Shown one piece after another: positions 1-8,628 of a stretch of DNA of 64,000 bases; the first letter of the stretch is position 1, and each line of letters opens with the position of its first letter. The translations under genes and the position numbers were made by a program. Location: contig NZ_CP012700.1 of the NCBI RefSeq assembly GCF_001307295.1, forward strand, positions 4,095,001 through 4,159,000, read 5' to 3'. The notes under the pieces are model-generated. The model saw only the letters and a list, made by a program, of their open reading frames with translations, was not told the origin of the DNA and did no database searches. This DNA comes from Sphingopyxis macrogoltabida. Lineage in GTDB: Bacteria > Pseudomonadota > Alphaproteobacteria > Sphingomonadales > Sphingomonadaceae.

Positions 1-116
1 ACCGTGCCGTCGATCTGGGCGCGATGGCCCTGCGAGAAATAGAAGAGCCCGCGCGCGAGCGAGAAAAGGACGAAGCCGGCGGCGACCACGACGCCAAGGA
101 CAAGCAGAAGTTCCAT
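1..116 (-). CDS. HIG1-like small membrane protein (3' part missing)
   Basis: The reading frame begins at an ATG at 116 on the minus strand and runs off the left edge of the window, so only the first 38 residues are visible. They form one hydrophobic segment (about residues 2-20, rich in Leu, Val, Ala and Gly), then an RGLFYFSQG stretch and a polar turn ending in IDGT. This helix plus ARG-rich turn resembles the first half of HIG1-type or 'twin transmembrane' proteins of alphaproteobacteria, which are about 60-70 residues and sit in the inner membrane. The gene lies 9 bp downstream of gluQRS on the same strand and may be cotranscribed with it. The family call is tentative because the second helix is not seen. 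Confidence 0.45.
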   Translation of the reverse strand, partial: MELLLVLGVVVAAGFVLFSLARGLFYFSQGHRAQIDGT

Positions 117-125
117 GCCCCCTAT

Positions 126-989
126 TTAGGGCATTTGCAGCGAATAACCAGTGGGAAGCCGCCCGCCGCGCAAATCGGCGGCAAGCGCCCGGCCATCGAT
201 GCCCGCATCGCGAAGCGCCGCGAGCGACGCGGCCGCGTCGCGCTTGGCGAGGCGCCGCCCGTCGGGGCCGCAGACGAGTGCGTGATGGCGATAGACCGGC
301 GTCGGCAAGCCGAGCAGCGCCTGCAGCAGCCGGTGGACGTCGGTCGAGGCGATGAGGTCGGCGCCGCGGATGACGTGCGTCACCCCCATGGCGGCGTCGT
401 CGAGCGTGCTCGCGAGATGATAGCTCGCCGGCGCATCCTTGCGCGCGAGGACGATATCGCCGTGCGTTTGGCTGTCGACGGTGCGCCTGCCTTGTCCCGC
501 TTCCTCCCAGTCGAGGTCGCCCGCCAGCGCGGCGGCAGCCGCCATGTCGAGGCGCCAGCAATGCGCATCCGTCGCCATCCGGCGGTCGCGCGTCGCCGCG
601 TCGAGGTGGCGGCAGGTGCCGGGGTAGATCGCACCCGCCGAGCCGTTCGGCGACCCGTGCGGCGCGGCGAGGCTCGCGGCGATGTCGGCGCGCGTACAGA
701 AACAGGGATAGACAAGACCGCGGCTGCCGAGGTCGTCCAGCGCCGCGGCATAAGTGCCGAGCCGTTCGGACTGGCGCACCGCTTCGCCGTCGTGATCGAT
801 CCCGAGCCAGGCGAGATCGGCGAGCGACGCGGCAACATAATCCTCGCGCGAGCGGCTGCCGTCGATGTCGTCGATGCGAATGCGGAATTGCCCGCTGCCG
901 GCGCGCGCGGCGGCGTGCGCAAGCGCCGCGCTATAGGCGTGACCGAGGTGGAGATCGCCGGTCGGGCTGGGGGCGAAGCGGGTCAGCAT
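126..989 (-). CDS. gluQRS: Glutamyl-Q tRNA(Asp) synthetase
   Basis: This is a truncated glutamyl-tRNA synthetase paralogue that attaches glutamate to the queuosine base at position 34 of tRNA-Asp in the cytoplasm. The class I signature APSPTG followed by HLGH lies at residues 6-17. A zinc site of the GluQ-RS type is visible as Cys96-x-Cys98 and Tyr122-x3-Cys126. A KMSKS-like LAKRD motif lies near the C-terminus. At about 287 residues it has family length and lacks the anticodon-binding domain of GluRS. I chose the ATG at 989 because family members begin a few residues before APSPTG. The frame stays open to 1055, so a longer N-terminus is possible, and the Shine-Dalgarno at 989 is weak. Confidence 0.9.
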   Translation of the reverse strand: MLTRFAPSPTGDLHLGHAYSAALAHAAARAGSGQFRIRIDDIDGSRSREDYVAASLADLAWLGIDHDGEAVRQSERLGTYAAALDDLGSRGLVYPCFCTRADIAASLAAPHGSPNGSAGAIYPGTCRHLDAATRDRRMATDAHCWRLDMAAAAALAGDLDWEEAGQGRRTVDSQTHGDIVLARKDAPASYHLASTLDDAAMGVTHVIRGADLIASTDVHRLLQALLGLPTPVYRHHALVCGPDGRRLAKRDAAASLAALRDAGIDGRALAADLRGGRLPTGYSLQMP

Positions 990-1061
990 CGCCGCGTCAT
1001 GAATCCATATGCTGTGCCGAGTCAAAGGCAATCGATCCATATCTTGCGGGCACAAGCCCCC

Positions 1062-1091
1062 TTGACGTCAGAATCTGATGCGGCATGTAAT
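1062..1091 (+). promoter_or_regulatory. Possible sigma-70-type promoter for the HNH gene
   Basis: TTGACG at 1062-1067 and TGTAAT at 1086-1091 are separated by 18 bp and match the -35 and -10 hexamers well. They face the HNH endonuclease gene, about 70 bp ahead of its start, in the divergent gap after gluQRS. Confidence 0.4.
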
Positions 1092-1158
1092 GATGGTGTC
1101 ATGCAGGAACGGCAGTGGCGCGCCATCCCGCGAACATAGGGGGCAGCGTTACCAAGCC

Positions 1159-1725
1159 ATGTTCCATCCCGATCTTGCCCGGCATCCCGATAGCTGTCCG
1201 GCGCTCGTCCTCAACGCCGATTATACGCCGCTCAGCTACTATCCCCTGAGCCTCTGGCCTTGGCAGACCGCGGTGAAGGCGGTGTTCCTCGACCGCGTCA
1301 CCATCGTCGAAAATTACGAGCGCGAGATCCATTCGCCGACGCGGACGATGGCGATCCCGAGTGTCATTGCGCTGCGCCAATATGTGAAGCCGTCGGAGCA
1401 TCCGGCGTTCACGCGCTTCAACCTGTTCCTGCGCGACCGTTTCGCGTGCCAATATTGCGGGTCGGGCAAGGATTTGACCTTCGATCATGTCGTACCGCGC
1501 CGGCTGGGCGGGCGCACGACCTGGGAAAATGTCACCACCGCCTGCGCGCCGTGCAACCTCAAGAAGGGCGGGCGCACCCCCAAACAGGCGCATATGCCGC
1601 TCTATCGCCAGCCCTGGCGCCCGACGAGCTGGCAGTTGCAGGACAATGGCCGCGCCTTCCCGCCCAATTATCTGCACACGAGCTGGATCGACTGGCTCTA
1701 TTGGGATGTCGAGCTGGAGGGCTGA
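1159..1725 (+). CDS. HNH endonuclease family protein
   Basis: The predicted protein has 188 residues with a C-terminal HNH domain of the zinc-containing type. Cys97-x2-Cys100 and Cys129-x2-Cys132 form the zinc site, the Asp109-His110 pair is the catalytic core, and Asn124 is the central N. Residues 1-90 form the conserved N-terminal region usual in this widespread bacterial family (NADYTPLSYYPLS motif at 19-31). These proteins are common single-copy chromosomal genes in alphaproteobacteria, annotated as HNH endonucleases, and their physiological substrate is not established. The start at 1159 follows a good ribosome-binding site (AGGGGGCAG). The open frame extends upstream to 1078 without support. 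Confidence 0.85.
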   Translation: MFHPDLARHPDSCPALVLNADYTPLSYYPLSLWPWQTAVKAVFLDRVTIVENYEREIHSPTRTMAIPSVIALRQYVKPSEHPAFTRFNLFLRDRFACQYCGSGKDLTFDHVVPRRLGGRTTWENVTTACAPCNLKKGGRTPKQAHMPLYRQPWRPTSWQLQDNGRAFPPNYLHTSWIDWLYWDVELEG

Positions 1726-1803
1726 CGAGCTGCGTTGGGGGGGCGTTCTTGCAGGTCAAGTCGGCGACGGCTTTGGAGTGGAGAGCTGCCGTTCGCTCTT
1801 TGG

Positions 1804-1893
1804 TGCACCCCGGCGAAAGCCGGGGGCCACGGCGTTAGAAGGCCAAGGTTGCGCAATGGCGCTCTGGGCCCCGGCTTTCGCCGGGGTACACCT
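1804..1893. repeat. REP-like double hairpin, GAAA-loop type
   Basis: Two arms at 1808-1825 and 1869-1886 are each self-complementary: CCCCGGC, a four-base GAAA or TTTC loop, then GCCGGGG. They are also inverted relative to each other. The unit fills most of the 269-bp gap after the HNH gene. A copy of the same family lies at 22246-22330. Confidence 0.8.
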
Positions 1894-1994
1894 TGCTTAT
1901 GCCCGTTTTCAACCGCCAGCGGCCTTCCATCTCGCCGCGACGCGCGATACAATCGCCTGCCTCCCGTGAAGAGACCGCTCGAAGGAGAAAGAAG

Positions 1995-2411
1995 ATGGTT
2001 CGCATGCTCGCCCTCGGGCTTTCCGCGCTCGCGCTTTCGGCGTGCGCCACGACCGGCGAGGCCGAGAACCAGCAATTCACGGTCAGCGGCAGCATCGCTT
2101 ATCGCGAGCGCATCGCGCTGCCGCCGACGGCGCAGATCGAGGTGCGGCTCGACGATGTCAGCCTTGCCGACGCGCCGTCGCGGACGATCGCGCGGCAGGC
2201 GTTCGGCGCCGACGGGCGGCAGGTGCCGATCGACTTCCTGCTCCGCTTCGACCGCCGCCAGATCGACCCGCGGCACAGCTATGCCGTGTCGGCGCGGATC
2301 ACCGGCGACGACGGCAAGCTGATGTTCATCACCGACACCCGCAACAGCGTCGATTTCGAAGGCGTGTCCGAAGTCGCGATGGGGACGCTTAATCTGGTGA
2401 TGGTGCGCTAG
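1995..2411 (+). CDS. YbaY/YscW-type lipoprotein
   Basis: This 138-residue protein begins with a lipoprotein signal whose lipobox LSAC ends at Cys17, so it should be lipid-anchored in the cell envelope. The mature part matches the beta-barrel YbaY family, also described as the type III secretion lipoprotein chaperone-like family. It has the typical pattern of a 'YRERIALPP' strand, an 'RLDDVSLADAP' strand and a later 'DPRHSYAVSARI' strand. The biological role is not known; some members are heat-induced or affect outer-membrane protein assembly. The start at 1995 follows GAAGGAGAAAG. The stop codon overlaps the stop of the convergent gene at 2408 through a shared CTAG. Confidence 0.75.
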   Translation: MVRMLALGLSALALSACATTGEAENQQFTVSGSIAYRERIALPPTAQIEVRLDDVSLADAPSRTIARQAFGADGRQVPIDFLLRFDRRQIDPRHSYAVSARITGDDGKLMFITDTRNSVDFEGVSEVAMGTLNLVMVR

Positions 2412-2971
2412 CCGCGTCCCGGGCAATTGATGTCCGTCGGCACATTCATGGCCTTCAGAAGCTTAGCTGCTCCCTCAAAGTCGAACTCCCAGATTTCTCC
2501 TTCGTTCAACTTCTGGTCCGGGGCATAAAGACGGACTTGGCGACAGCAATAACAGACCTCCAGTTCGCCAATCCGTTCTCCCTTCGCGTCGAAATAACGA
2601 AAGAAGTGGTGCGGATCGTAACAAGCAGGTGTCGCATCGCTCTCGGATGGCGACAGGCGATGACGAGTGAGCGAGCGGTCTAGAATTTCGCGCTGGGCCC
2701 TAGAAAGCCGCAGCCCTTCGGTATCGTTCATGAGCGCCTGAACATGTGACGACTCACGGAACGGGAGCCCATCGACAAACAACCTCACCTCAACGGCTTC
2801 GGGGCTGACGACAACCGGTCGACGCTCCCCTGGCTTCAGTTCGTTTTTGGACAGGACAAAAGGGTCCCCCTTCAACGGAGACTTGCTGTCCGGCATGGCA
2901 AGCGAAAGGGTCGCGCCGATAGCGATGAACAACGCGGTCCAGACAGCGACCATGGCATTTCTTTGCTTCAT
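2408..2971 (-). CDS. Hypothetical exported protein with a CYCC motif
   Basis: I do not recognise this 187-residue protein. It starts at an ATG at 2971 behind GAGGGAAACG. Residues 1-24 form a basic then hydrophobic stretch that looks like a signal peptide or signal anchor, and the rest is hydrophilic. A Cys-Tyr-Cys-Cys motif lies about 50 residues from the C-terminus with another Cys near each end of the mature domain, so metal or disulfide chemistry is possible. Hand counts over 2461-2580 give about 52% GC, clearly lower than the flanking genes, which suggests recent acquisition. The start is close to and divergent from ppc; the stop overlaps that of the upstream lipoprotein gene. Confidence 0.6.
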   Translation of the reverse strand: MKQRNAMVAVWTALFIAIGATLSLAMPDSKSPLKGDPFVLSKNELKPGERRPVVVSPEAVEVRLFVDGLPFRESSHVQALMNDTEGLRLSRAQREILDRSLTRHRLSPSESDATPACYDPHHFFRYFDAKGERIGELEVCYCCRQVRLYAPDQKLNEGEIWEFDFEGAAKLLKAMNVPTDINCPGRG

Positions 2972-3080
2972 ATCGTTTCCCTCGGCCCAAGCCATTTCAA
3001 TAGCTTTATCAGACACGCAACAAAGGCATAGCTATGCGCCGCTTGACCCGGCGCCTGTTGCAGTGCAGCAAGCTGCGCCC

Positions 3081-5759
3081 ATGGGCCCGCCTATCCAGAT
3101 CTCGCAAAATCCCGACATCCGCTATCTCGGGCGGATCCTCGGCGATGTCATCCGCGCCTATGGCGGCGACAAATTGTTCCGCCAGACCGAATATATCCGC
3201 TCGTCGAGCGTCGACCGGCACCGCGGCATCGCGGGGGCCGAGGCGATCGATCCGGGGCTCGACGCGCTGAGCCTCGACGACACCATCGCCTTTGTGCGCG
3301 GCTTCATGCTCTTCTCGATGCTCGCGAACCTTGCCGAGGACCGGCAGGGGGTCGCCGCCGAGCCCGAAGCGACGGTCGCGGCGGCGCTCGCGAAGCTCAA
3401 GGCCGACAGGATCGACGGCGATGCCGTCCATGCACTGCTCGGCGCCTCGCTGATCGCCCCCGTCCTCACCGCCCACCCGACCGAGGTGCGCCGCAAGTCG
3501 ATGCTCGACCACAAGAACCGCATCGCCGAGCTGATGCTGCTGCGCGACGCGGGCGCCGAGGAGACGCCGCAGGGCGACGTCGTCGAGGAAGCGATCCGGC
3601 GGCAGATCGTTCTCCTCTGGCAAACGCGGCCGCTGCGCACCGAGAAACTCTTCGTCGCCGACGAGATCGACAATGCGCTGACCTATTTGCGCGACGTCTT
3701 CCTGCCGGTGGTGCCCAAACTCTATGCGCGCTGGGAGGCCGAACTCGGCCAGCGCCCGGCGCCCTTCCTGCGCGTCGGGAGCTGGATCGGCGGCGACCGC
3801 GACGGCAATCCCTTCGTCACCGCCGACACGCTGCAACAGGCGACGGCGCGCAACGCCGCGGCGGTGCTCGGCCATTATGCCGATGCGGTGCATGCGCTCG
3901 GCGCCGAGCTGTCGGTGTCGGCGAGCCTCGCGCCGGTGCCGGGCGCCGTCAGCGCGCTCGCCGAAGCGAGCGGCGACGACGCCCCGAGCCGCCGCGACGA
4001 ACCCTATCGCCGCGCGCTCTCGGGCATCTATGCGCGCGTTTGCGCCACTTACGCGGCGATCGCCGGCAAGGCACCGCCGCGCCCGTCGGCGCTGAAGGGC
4101 GAAGCCTATGCCGCGCCGGGCGATTTCCGCCGCGATCTCGTCACCCTCGCCGACGGGCTGGCAGCGAGCGGCGAGGGCCAGCTCATCGGCATCGGCGCGC
4201 TCGGGCGGCTGATCCGCGCGGTCGAGGTGTTCGGCTTTCACCTCGCGACGCTCGACATGCGGCAGAACAGCGCGGTGCACGAACGCGTGCTCGCCGAGCT
4301 GCTGGCGGTCGCGGGCGTCTGCGCCGATTACACGGCGCTGGGCGAGGAGGAGCGCATCGCGCTGCTCACTGCCGAGCTGCAGAGCGACCGCCCGCTCGCC
4401 GCGCCATGGCACAAATGGAGCGACGAGACCGCGGGCGAACTGGCGATCGTCCACGCCGCCGCCGATATCCGCGAGCGGCTGGGGCAGGATGCGATCTGCC
4501 AGTGGATCATTTCGATGTCGCAGGAATTGTCCGACCTACTCGAAGTCCATCTGCTCGCGCGCGAGGCGGGGCTGTGGCGGAGCGGCGCCGCGGCGGGCAA
4601 GGCCAATCTGATGGTCGTGCCTTTGTTCGAAACGATCGCCGACCTCGATCGCGCGCCGGCGATCATGGCGCGCTATTTCGCGATGCCCGAAATCGGCCCG
4701 CAGATCGGGGTGCGCGGGCATCAGGAAGTGATGATCGGCTATTCGGATTCGAACAAGGACGGCGGCTATCTGACCTCGACCTGGGGGCTGCATCAGGCGT
4801 CGCAGGCGCTGACCCCGGTGTTCGAGGAGGCCGACACCGCGATGCAATTGTTCCACGGCCGCGGCGGCGCGGTCGGGCGCGGCGGCGGCAGCGCCTTCGC
4901 CGCGATCCGCGCGCAGCCGGCGGGCACGGTGCAGGGGCGCATCCGCATCACCGAACAGGGCGAGGTGATCGCTGCCAAATATGGCACCGCCGACAGCGCG
5001 GCGACGAACCTCGAGGCGATGGTCTCGGCGAGCCTGCTCGCGAGCCTCGAGCCCGAAGCGGCGAGCGACGCCGATACCGCACGCTTTACCGCCGCGATGG
5101 ATGCGCTGTCGGACAGCGCCTTCGCCGCCTATCGCGGGCTCGTCTATGACACGCCGGCGTTCAAGGACTTCTTCCGCGCGATGACGCCGATCGCCGAGAT
5201 CGCGACGCTGAAGATCGGATCGCGGCCGTCGAGCCGCACCAAGAGCAACGCGATCGAGGATCTGCGCGCCATCCCGTGGGTGTTCAGCTGGGCACAGTCG
5301 CGCGCGATGCTGCCCGGCTGGTACGGCACCGGCGAGGCCTTTGCGGCGTTCGCCGACAAGGCGCTGCTTGCCGATATGGCGCAGGGCTGGCCCTTCTTCG
5401 CGGCGCTGCTCGGCAATATGGAGATGGTGCTCGCGAAATCGGACATGGGGATCGCGGCGCGCTATGCCGAGCTGGCAAGCGGCGTCGACGGACATGCCGA
5501 GATCTTCGGGCGTATCCGTGATGGCTGGAACCGCGCCCACGACGGGCTGCTGGCGATCACCGGCCAGACGCGGTTGCTCGAAAAAAATCCGGCGCTCGAA
5601 GCGTCGATCCGCCTTCGCCTGCCCTATATCGAGCCGCTCAACCTGCTCCAGATCGAGCTGATGAAGCGCCACCGCGCCGGCGAAACCGACGAACGGATCG
5701 GCGAGGGCATCCAGCTCACGATCAACGCGATCGCGACGGCGCTTCGGAATAGCGGATAG
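3081..5759 (+). CDS. ppc: Phosphoenolpyruvate carboxylase
   Basis: The enzyme carboxylates phosphoenolpyruvate with bicarbonate to give oxaloacetate, refilling the TCA cycle. All expected motifs are visible in 892 residues: LTAHPTEVRRKS with the catalytic His near residue 132, GGDRDGNP, the glycine-rich FHGRGGAVGRGGG loop, QGEVIAAKYG, FSWAQSR followed by PGWYGTG, and a C-terminal RNSG like the usual NTG end. The length fits the family. The chosen ATG at 3081 has no good Shine-Dalgarno. A GTG at 3066 is an alternative, and the frame continues upstream to 2847 into the divergent gene, where homology is not expected. Expression is likely monocistronic. Confidence 0.95.
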   Translation: MGPPIQISQNPDIRYLGRILGDVIRAYGGDKLFRQTEYIRSSSVDRHRGIAGAEAIDPGLDALSLDDTIAFVRGFMLFSMLANLAEDRQGVAAEPEATVAAALAKLKADRIDGDAVHALLGASLIAPVLTAHPTEVRRKSMLDHKNRIAELMLLRDAGAEETPQGDVVEEAIRRQIVLLWQTRPLRTEKLFVADEIDNALTYLRDVFLPVVPKLYARWEAELGQRPAPFLRVGSWIGGDRDGNPFVTADTLQQATARNAAAVLGHYADAVHALGAELSVSASLAPVPGAVSALAEASGDDAPSRRDEPYRRALSGIYARVCATYAAIAGKAPPRPSALKGEAYAAPGDFRRDLVTLADGLAASGEGQLIGIGALGRLIRAVEVFGFHLATLDMRQNSAVHERVLAELLAVAGVCADYTALGEEERIALLTAELQSDRPLAAPWHKWSDETAGELAIVHAAADIRERLGQDAICQWIISMSQELSDLLEVHLLAREAGLWRSGAAAGKANLMVVPLFETIADLDRAPAIMARYFAMPEIGPQIGVRGHQEVMIGYSDSNKDGGYLTSTWGLHQASQALTPVFEEADTAMQLFHGRGGAVGRGGGSAFAAIRAQPAGTVQGRIRITEQGEVIAAKYGTADSAATNLEAMVSASLLASLEPEAASDADTARFTAAMDALSDSAFAAYRGLVYDTPAFKDFFRAMTPIAEIATLKIGSRPSSRTKSNAIEDLRAIPWVFSWAQSRAMLPGWYGTGEAFAAFADKALLADMAQGWPFFAALLGNMEMVLAKSDMGIAARYAELASGVDGHAEIFGRIRDGWNRAHDGLLAITGQTRLLEKNPALEASIRLRLPYIEPLNLLQIELMKRHRAGETDERIGEGIQLTINAIATALRNSG

Positions 5760-5772
5760 AGCTATCTCAGCT

Positions 5773-5845
5773 CGTGTCGAGCGAAGTCGAGACACCCGTC
5801 AGGACAGCGCAAGGCCGAGGGGCATCTCGACTTCGCTCGATGCGA
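5773..5845. repeat. REP-like double hairpin, TCGAGCGAAGTCGA type
   Basis: GTCGAGCGAAGTCGAGAC at 5776-5793 is mirrored by ATCTCGACTTCGCTCGAT at 5824-5841. It fills the 117-bp gap between the convergent ppc gene and the lipoprotein gene and may act as a bidirectional transcription barrier. Confidence 0.7.
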
Positions 5846-5876
5846 ACGGGTTTTCGGGTCGGCGTGCAGCGAAGCC

Positions 5877-6392
5877 CTATTTCGAAACGATCCGCACTTC
5901 GCCCTTCGTATTCGCCCCGTCGGGCGCGAAGTTGATCGTGAAGTCGTCGCCGTCCTTGTCGGTCCCCGCGAGCGCGTCGCCCGAGCGGGTGATCTTGACG
6001 CCCTGCTTCGCGAACTCGCCCGCCATCCAGTCGGCCGCCTTCGCCGGGGCCGCGGGGGCGGTGAAGCCGAGCTGGACCGTCGCCTTGCCCGCGCCGCTGG
6101 TATCGTTCGCATCGACATTGACCGTCGTGACATGGCTGCCGGGATAGAGTTTCACCCCGTCGATATCGAAATCGCCCGAGACGTCGAGATTGACGAAATC
6201 GGGGATCTTCATGTCGATATCGACCCCTTCGCCGCCGATCTTGAGCTTGCCGCCGCCTTCGCCCGCGGTGATCTGCACCCCGCCGTCGGCACCGCCGGCG
6301 TTGATCCTGATCTCCGGGGCGTCCTTCTTGTCCTCGCCCTGCCCGCAGGCGGCGAGGAGCATTAGCGGCGGAATGAGGAACGCGAAACGCAT
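5877..6392 (-). CDS. Hypothetical lipoprotein
   Basis: The 171-residue product has a clear lipoprotein signal (MRFAFLIPPLMLLAAC, Cys16 as the lipidated residue) followed by a charged linker and a domain with repeated short Gly/Asp-rich strands such as GGKLKIGGEGVDIDMKIPDF. That beta-rich pattern suggests a self-associating or adhesin-like fold in the envelope, but I recognise no family with confidence. The start at 6392 follows AAGGAGATG; the frame opens further upstream to 6428 without a ribosome-binding site. It stands alone between ppc and an SDR gene, converging on ppc. Confidence 0.7.
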   Translation of the reverse strand: MRFAFLIPPLMLLAACGQGEDKKDAPEIRINAGGADGGVQITAGEGGGKLKIGGEGVDIDMKIPDFVNLDVSGDFDIDGVKLYPGSHVTTVNVDANDTSGAGKATVQLGFTAPAAPAKAADWMAGEFAKQGVKITRSGDALAGTDKDGDDFTINFAPDGANTKGEVRIVSK

Positions 6393-6458
6393 GGCACATC
6401 TCCTTGGTGCATTAGTTAAATAATACACCTTGGAGTTGGGCGAGTCAACTTATCCACT

Positions 6459-6558
6459 ATCGTCATGCCGGACTTGATCCAGGATCCATTCAACGGCCCT
6501 AGTCATGGGCCCCGGATCGAGTCGAACGAGCCACGTGCCTCGTTCGAGAGTGACGATA
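6459..6558. repeat. Degenerate intergenic palindrome, GTCATGCCGGACTTGATCC type
   Basis: The stretch opens with GTCATGCCGGACTTGATCC and closes with a GAGTGACGATAAC end, with partly inverted CCGGATC and GGATCC pieces inside. A relative with the same opening words lies at 49731-49830. It occupies most of the 175-bp gap before the SDR gene. Confidence 0.55.
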
Positions 6559-6567
6559 ACGGAGAGG

Positions 6568-7371
6568 TCAGGCGTCGATGCTCGTCTTCAGGTCACCGTG
6601 CACCAGTCCGCCGTCGACGGTGATCGTGTCGCCGACGACATAGTCGCCCGCCTTCGATGCGAGAAAGATCGCCGCGCCCGCCATATCCTCGGGCACGCCG
6701 ATGCGCTTGGTCGGGATGCTCTGCGCCACCGCATCGCCATGATCGCGCGCCGCCTTGTTCATGTCCGACTGAAAGGCGCCGGGCGCGATCGCAGTGACGA
6801 GGATATGATCGGTGACCAGCCGCGCCGCCATCCGCTTGGTGAGGTAGAGGATCGCCGCCTTCGACGCATGATAGCTGTAGGTTTCCCACGGGTTCAAACG
6901 CATGCCGTCGATCGAGCCGATGTTGATCACCTTCGCCGGGCGGTCGTGCGAGCCGCCCGCCTTCAGGAGGGCGTGCAGCGCCTGCGTCAGGAAGAAGGGC
7001 GATTTGACGTTGATGTCCATCACCTTGTCCCAGCCCGCCTCGGGGAAGCCCTCGAAAGGCTCGCCCCACGCGGCACCGGCGTTGTTGACGAGGATGTCGA
7101 GGCGTTCTTCGCGCGCTTCGAGTTCCTTGGCGAGCGCGCGGCAGCCCTCGACGGTCGAGAGGTCGACCGGCAGACCGATGACCTTGCCCGGATAGCGCGT
7201 CTCGAAATCGGCGACGGCTTCCTCGATCTGCGCCGTCTTGCGCGCCGAGATATAGACGCGCGCGGCCCCCGCGGCGAGATAGCCCTCGACGATCATCTTG
7301 CCGATGCCGCGCGAGCCGCCGGTGACGAGCGCGATGCGGCCGTCGAGGCCGAACATTTCATTGAGGTTCAT
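6568..7371 (-). CDS. SDR family oxidoreductase, RhlG-like
   Basis: This is a classical short-chain dehydrogenase of 267 residues. The NAD(P)-binding TGGSRGIG motif lies at 17-24, NNAG near 98, a Ser in NIGSIDG, and the catalytic Tyr-x3-Lys in YSYHASK. The overall layout resembles RhlG/FabG-type 3-oxoacyl reductases (MNLNEMFGLDGR opening, C-terminal VDGG). The likely reaction is NAD(P)-dependent reduction or oxidation of a hydroxyacyl or related alcohol; the substrate cannot be read from sequence. The start follows AAAGGACAAAG. It follows two acyl-CoA dehydrogenase genes on the same strand after a hairpin-rich gap, so it probably belongs to the same catabolic region. Confidence 0.85.
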   Translation of the reverse strand: MNLNEMFGLDGRIALVTGGSRGIGKMIVEGYLAAGAARVYISARKTAQIEEAVADFETRYPGKVIGLPVDLSTVEGCRALAKELEAREERLDILVNNAGAAWGEPFEGFPEAGWDKVMDINVKSPFFLTQALHALLKAGGSHDRPAKVINIGSIDGMRLNPWETYSYHASKAAILYLTKRMAARLVTDHILVTAIAPGAFQSDMNKAARDHGDAVAQSIPTKRIGVPEDMAGAAIFLASKAGDYVVGDTITVDGGLVHGDLKTSIDA

Positions 7372-7390
7372 GGCTTTGTCCTTTCGACTC

Positions 7391-7501
7391 CCTCCCCTTC
7401 AGGGGAGGGTTGGGGTGGGGCATGTCGGGCGCAATGCCCTCCCCGCTACGACTAGCGAGCAAGCTCGCAAGTCTCGCTGCCCCTCCCGCAAGCGGGAGGG
7501 G
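7391..7501. repeat. Pair of GC-rich hairpins between SDR and ACAD genes
   Basis: CCTCCCCT-TC-AGGGGAGG at 7391-7408 and CCCCTCCCGC-AA-GCGGGAGGGG at 7480-7501 are perfect hairpins at the two ends of the 135-bp gap. Between them lies a weaker GCGAGC-AA-GCTCGC hairpin. The element could separate expression of the upstream ACAD pair from the SDR. Confidence 0.75.
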
Positions 7502-7506
7502 TGGGA

Positions 7507-8625
7507 TTAGTACCCGTTCATCCGCGCGACCTGGTCGATGTGATAATGCACATCGCCCATAAATTCGGCGAGCGCGCGGTCGCGTTTCATATAGAGGCCG
7601 ATGTCATATTCGTCGGTCATACCGATGCCGCCGTGCATCTGCACGCCTTCGCGCACCGCGAGGTTGGCGGCGCGGCCGGCCTTGGCCTTGGCGACCGAGA
7701 CCATCAGCTTTGCGCCCTCGCTGCCCTCGTCGAGCAGCTGCTGCGCCTTCATCACCGTGGCGCGCGCGACTTCCATTTCGCCATAGAGATGCGCGGCGCG
7801 ATGCTGAAGCCCCTGAAACTCGCCGATCAGCTTGCCAAACTGCTTGCGTTCCTTGAGGTAGTTCACCGTCATGTCCATCGCGCCCTGCCCGACGCCGACC
7901 ATTTCGGCGGCGGCGCCGGTGCGGGTGGCGGCAAGCAGCGCATCGAGGATCTCGCCGCCGGCATCGACCTCGCCGATCACCGCGTCGGCATCGACCTCGA
8001 CGCCGCCCAGCGTAACATGGCTCGCAAGCGAGGAATCGACGAGGCGGCGCGGATCGGCCGTGAGACCCTTTGCGTCCTTCGGCACCGCAAAGAGCGTGAT
8101 GCCACCATCGGTCTTCGCCGCGACGATGCTCATGTCAGCGACATGGCCATGGAGCACGAAGCTCTTCTTGCCGTCGAGACGGAAGCCATTGCCCGCGCGC
8201 GTTGCTGTCGTCGCGATGCGGTCGGGGCGGTGCTTGGCACCCTCGTCGATCGCGAGCGCGACGATCGCCTCACCCGATGCGATCGCAGGGAGCCAGCGGC
8301 CCGCCTGCGCGCCGCCCGCTTTCGCGAGCGCAGCGACGGCGCCGACGCCGGTCGACAGGAAGGGTGACGGGGTCAGGTTGCGGCCGATTTCCTCGAGCAC
8401 GATGCCCGCTTCCATATGCCCCATGCCGAGCCCGCCGTGCGCCTCGGGAACGAGGATCCCGGGCAGGCCCATTTCGGTGAACTGCGCCCAGAGGTCGCGC
8501 GAGAAGCCGGTGGCGTCGGCGCTGTCGCGCAGGCTGCGCAGGTGCGACACCGGCGCCTGTTCGGCCACGAAGGGGGCGACGCTGTCCTTGAGCATCGCCT
8601 GGTCGTCATTGTGATAAAGCGGCAT
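7507..8625 (-). CDS. Acyl-CoA dehydrogenase, probable non-EGT subunit of a pair
   Basis: This 372-residue FAD flavoprotein has the N-terminal helical domain (GLPGILVPEAHGGLGMG), a middle beta domain, and the C-terminal RKQFGKLIGEFQ motif that contacts FAD across the dimer. The usual C-terminal catalytic-glutamate EGT segment is absent; the tail instead reads like GDVHYHIDQVARM. Such a subunit is known from the alpha2beta2 acyl-CoA dehydrogenases (FadE pairs of actinobacterial steroid degradation), where each subunit supplies part of the active site. The companion gene ends 3 bp upstream. The likely reaction is alpha,beta-dehydrogenation of an acyl-CoA side chain, substrate unknown. Confidence 0.85.
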   Translation of the reverse strand: MPLYHNDDQAMLKDSVAPFVAEQAPVSHLRSLRDSADATGFSRDLWAQFTEMGLPGILVPEAHGGLGMGHMEAGIVLEEIGRNLTPSPFLSTGVGAVAALAKAGGAQAGRWLPAIASGEAIVALAIDEGAKHRPDRIATTATRAGNGFRLDGKKSFVLHGHVADMSIVAAKTDGGITLFAVPKDAKGLTADPRRLVDSSLASHVTLGGVEVDADAVIGEVDAGGEILDALLAATRTGAAAEMVGVGQGAMDMTVNYLKERKQFGKLIGEFQGLQHRAAHLYGEMEVARATVMKAQQLLDEGSEGAKLMVSVAKAKAGRAANLAVREGVQMHGGIGMTDEYDIGLYMKRDRALAEFMGDVHYHIDQVARMNGY

Positions 8626-8628
8626 GGG

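Noticed and set aside
1804..1893. CRISPR array
   Set aside because: The repeated elements are single inverted pairs without regularly spaced direct repeats or unique spacers, and no cas gene is present.
2408..2971. Mobile element carrying the low-GC gene
   Set aside because: No transposase, integrase, terminal inverted repeats or target duplications are visible around it.
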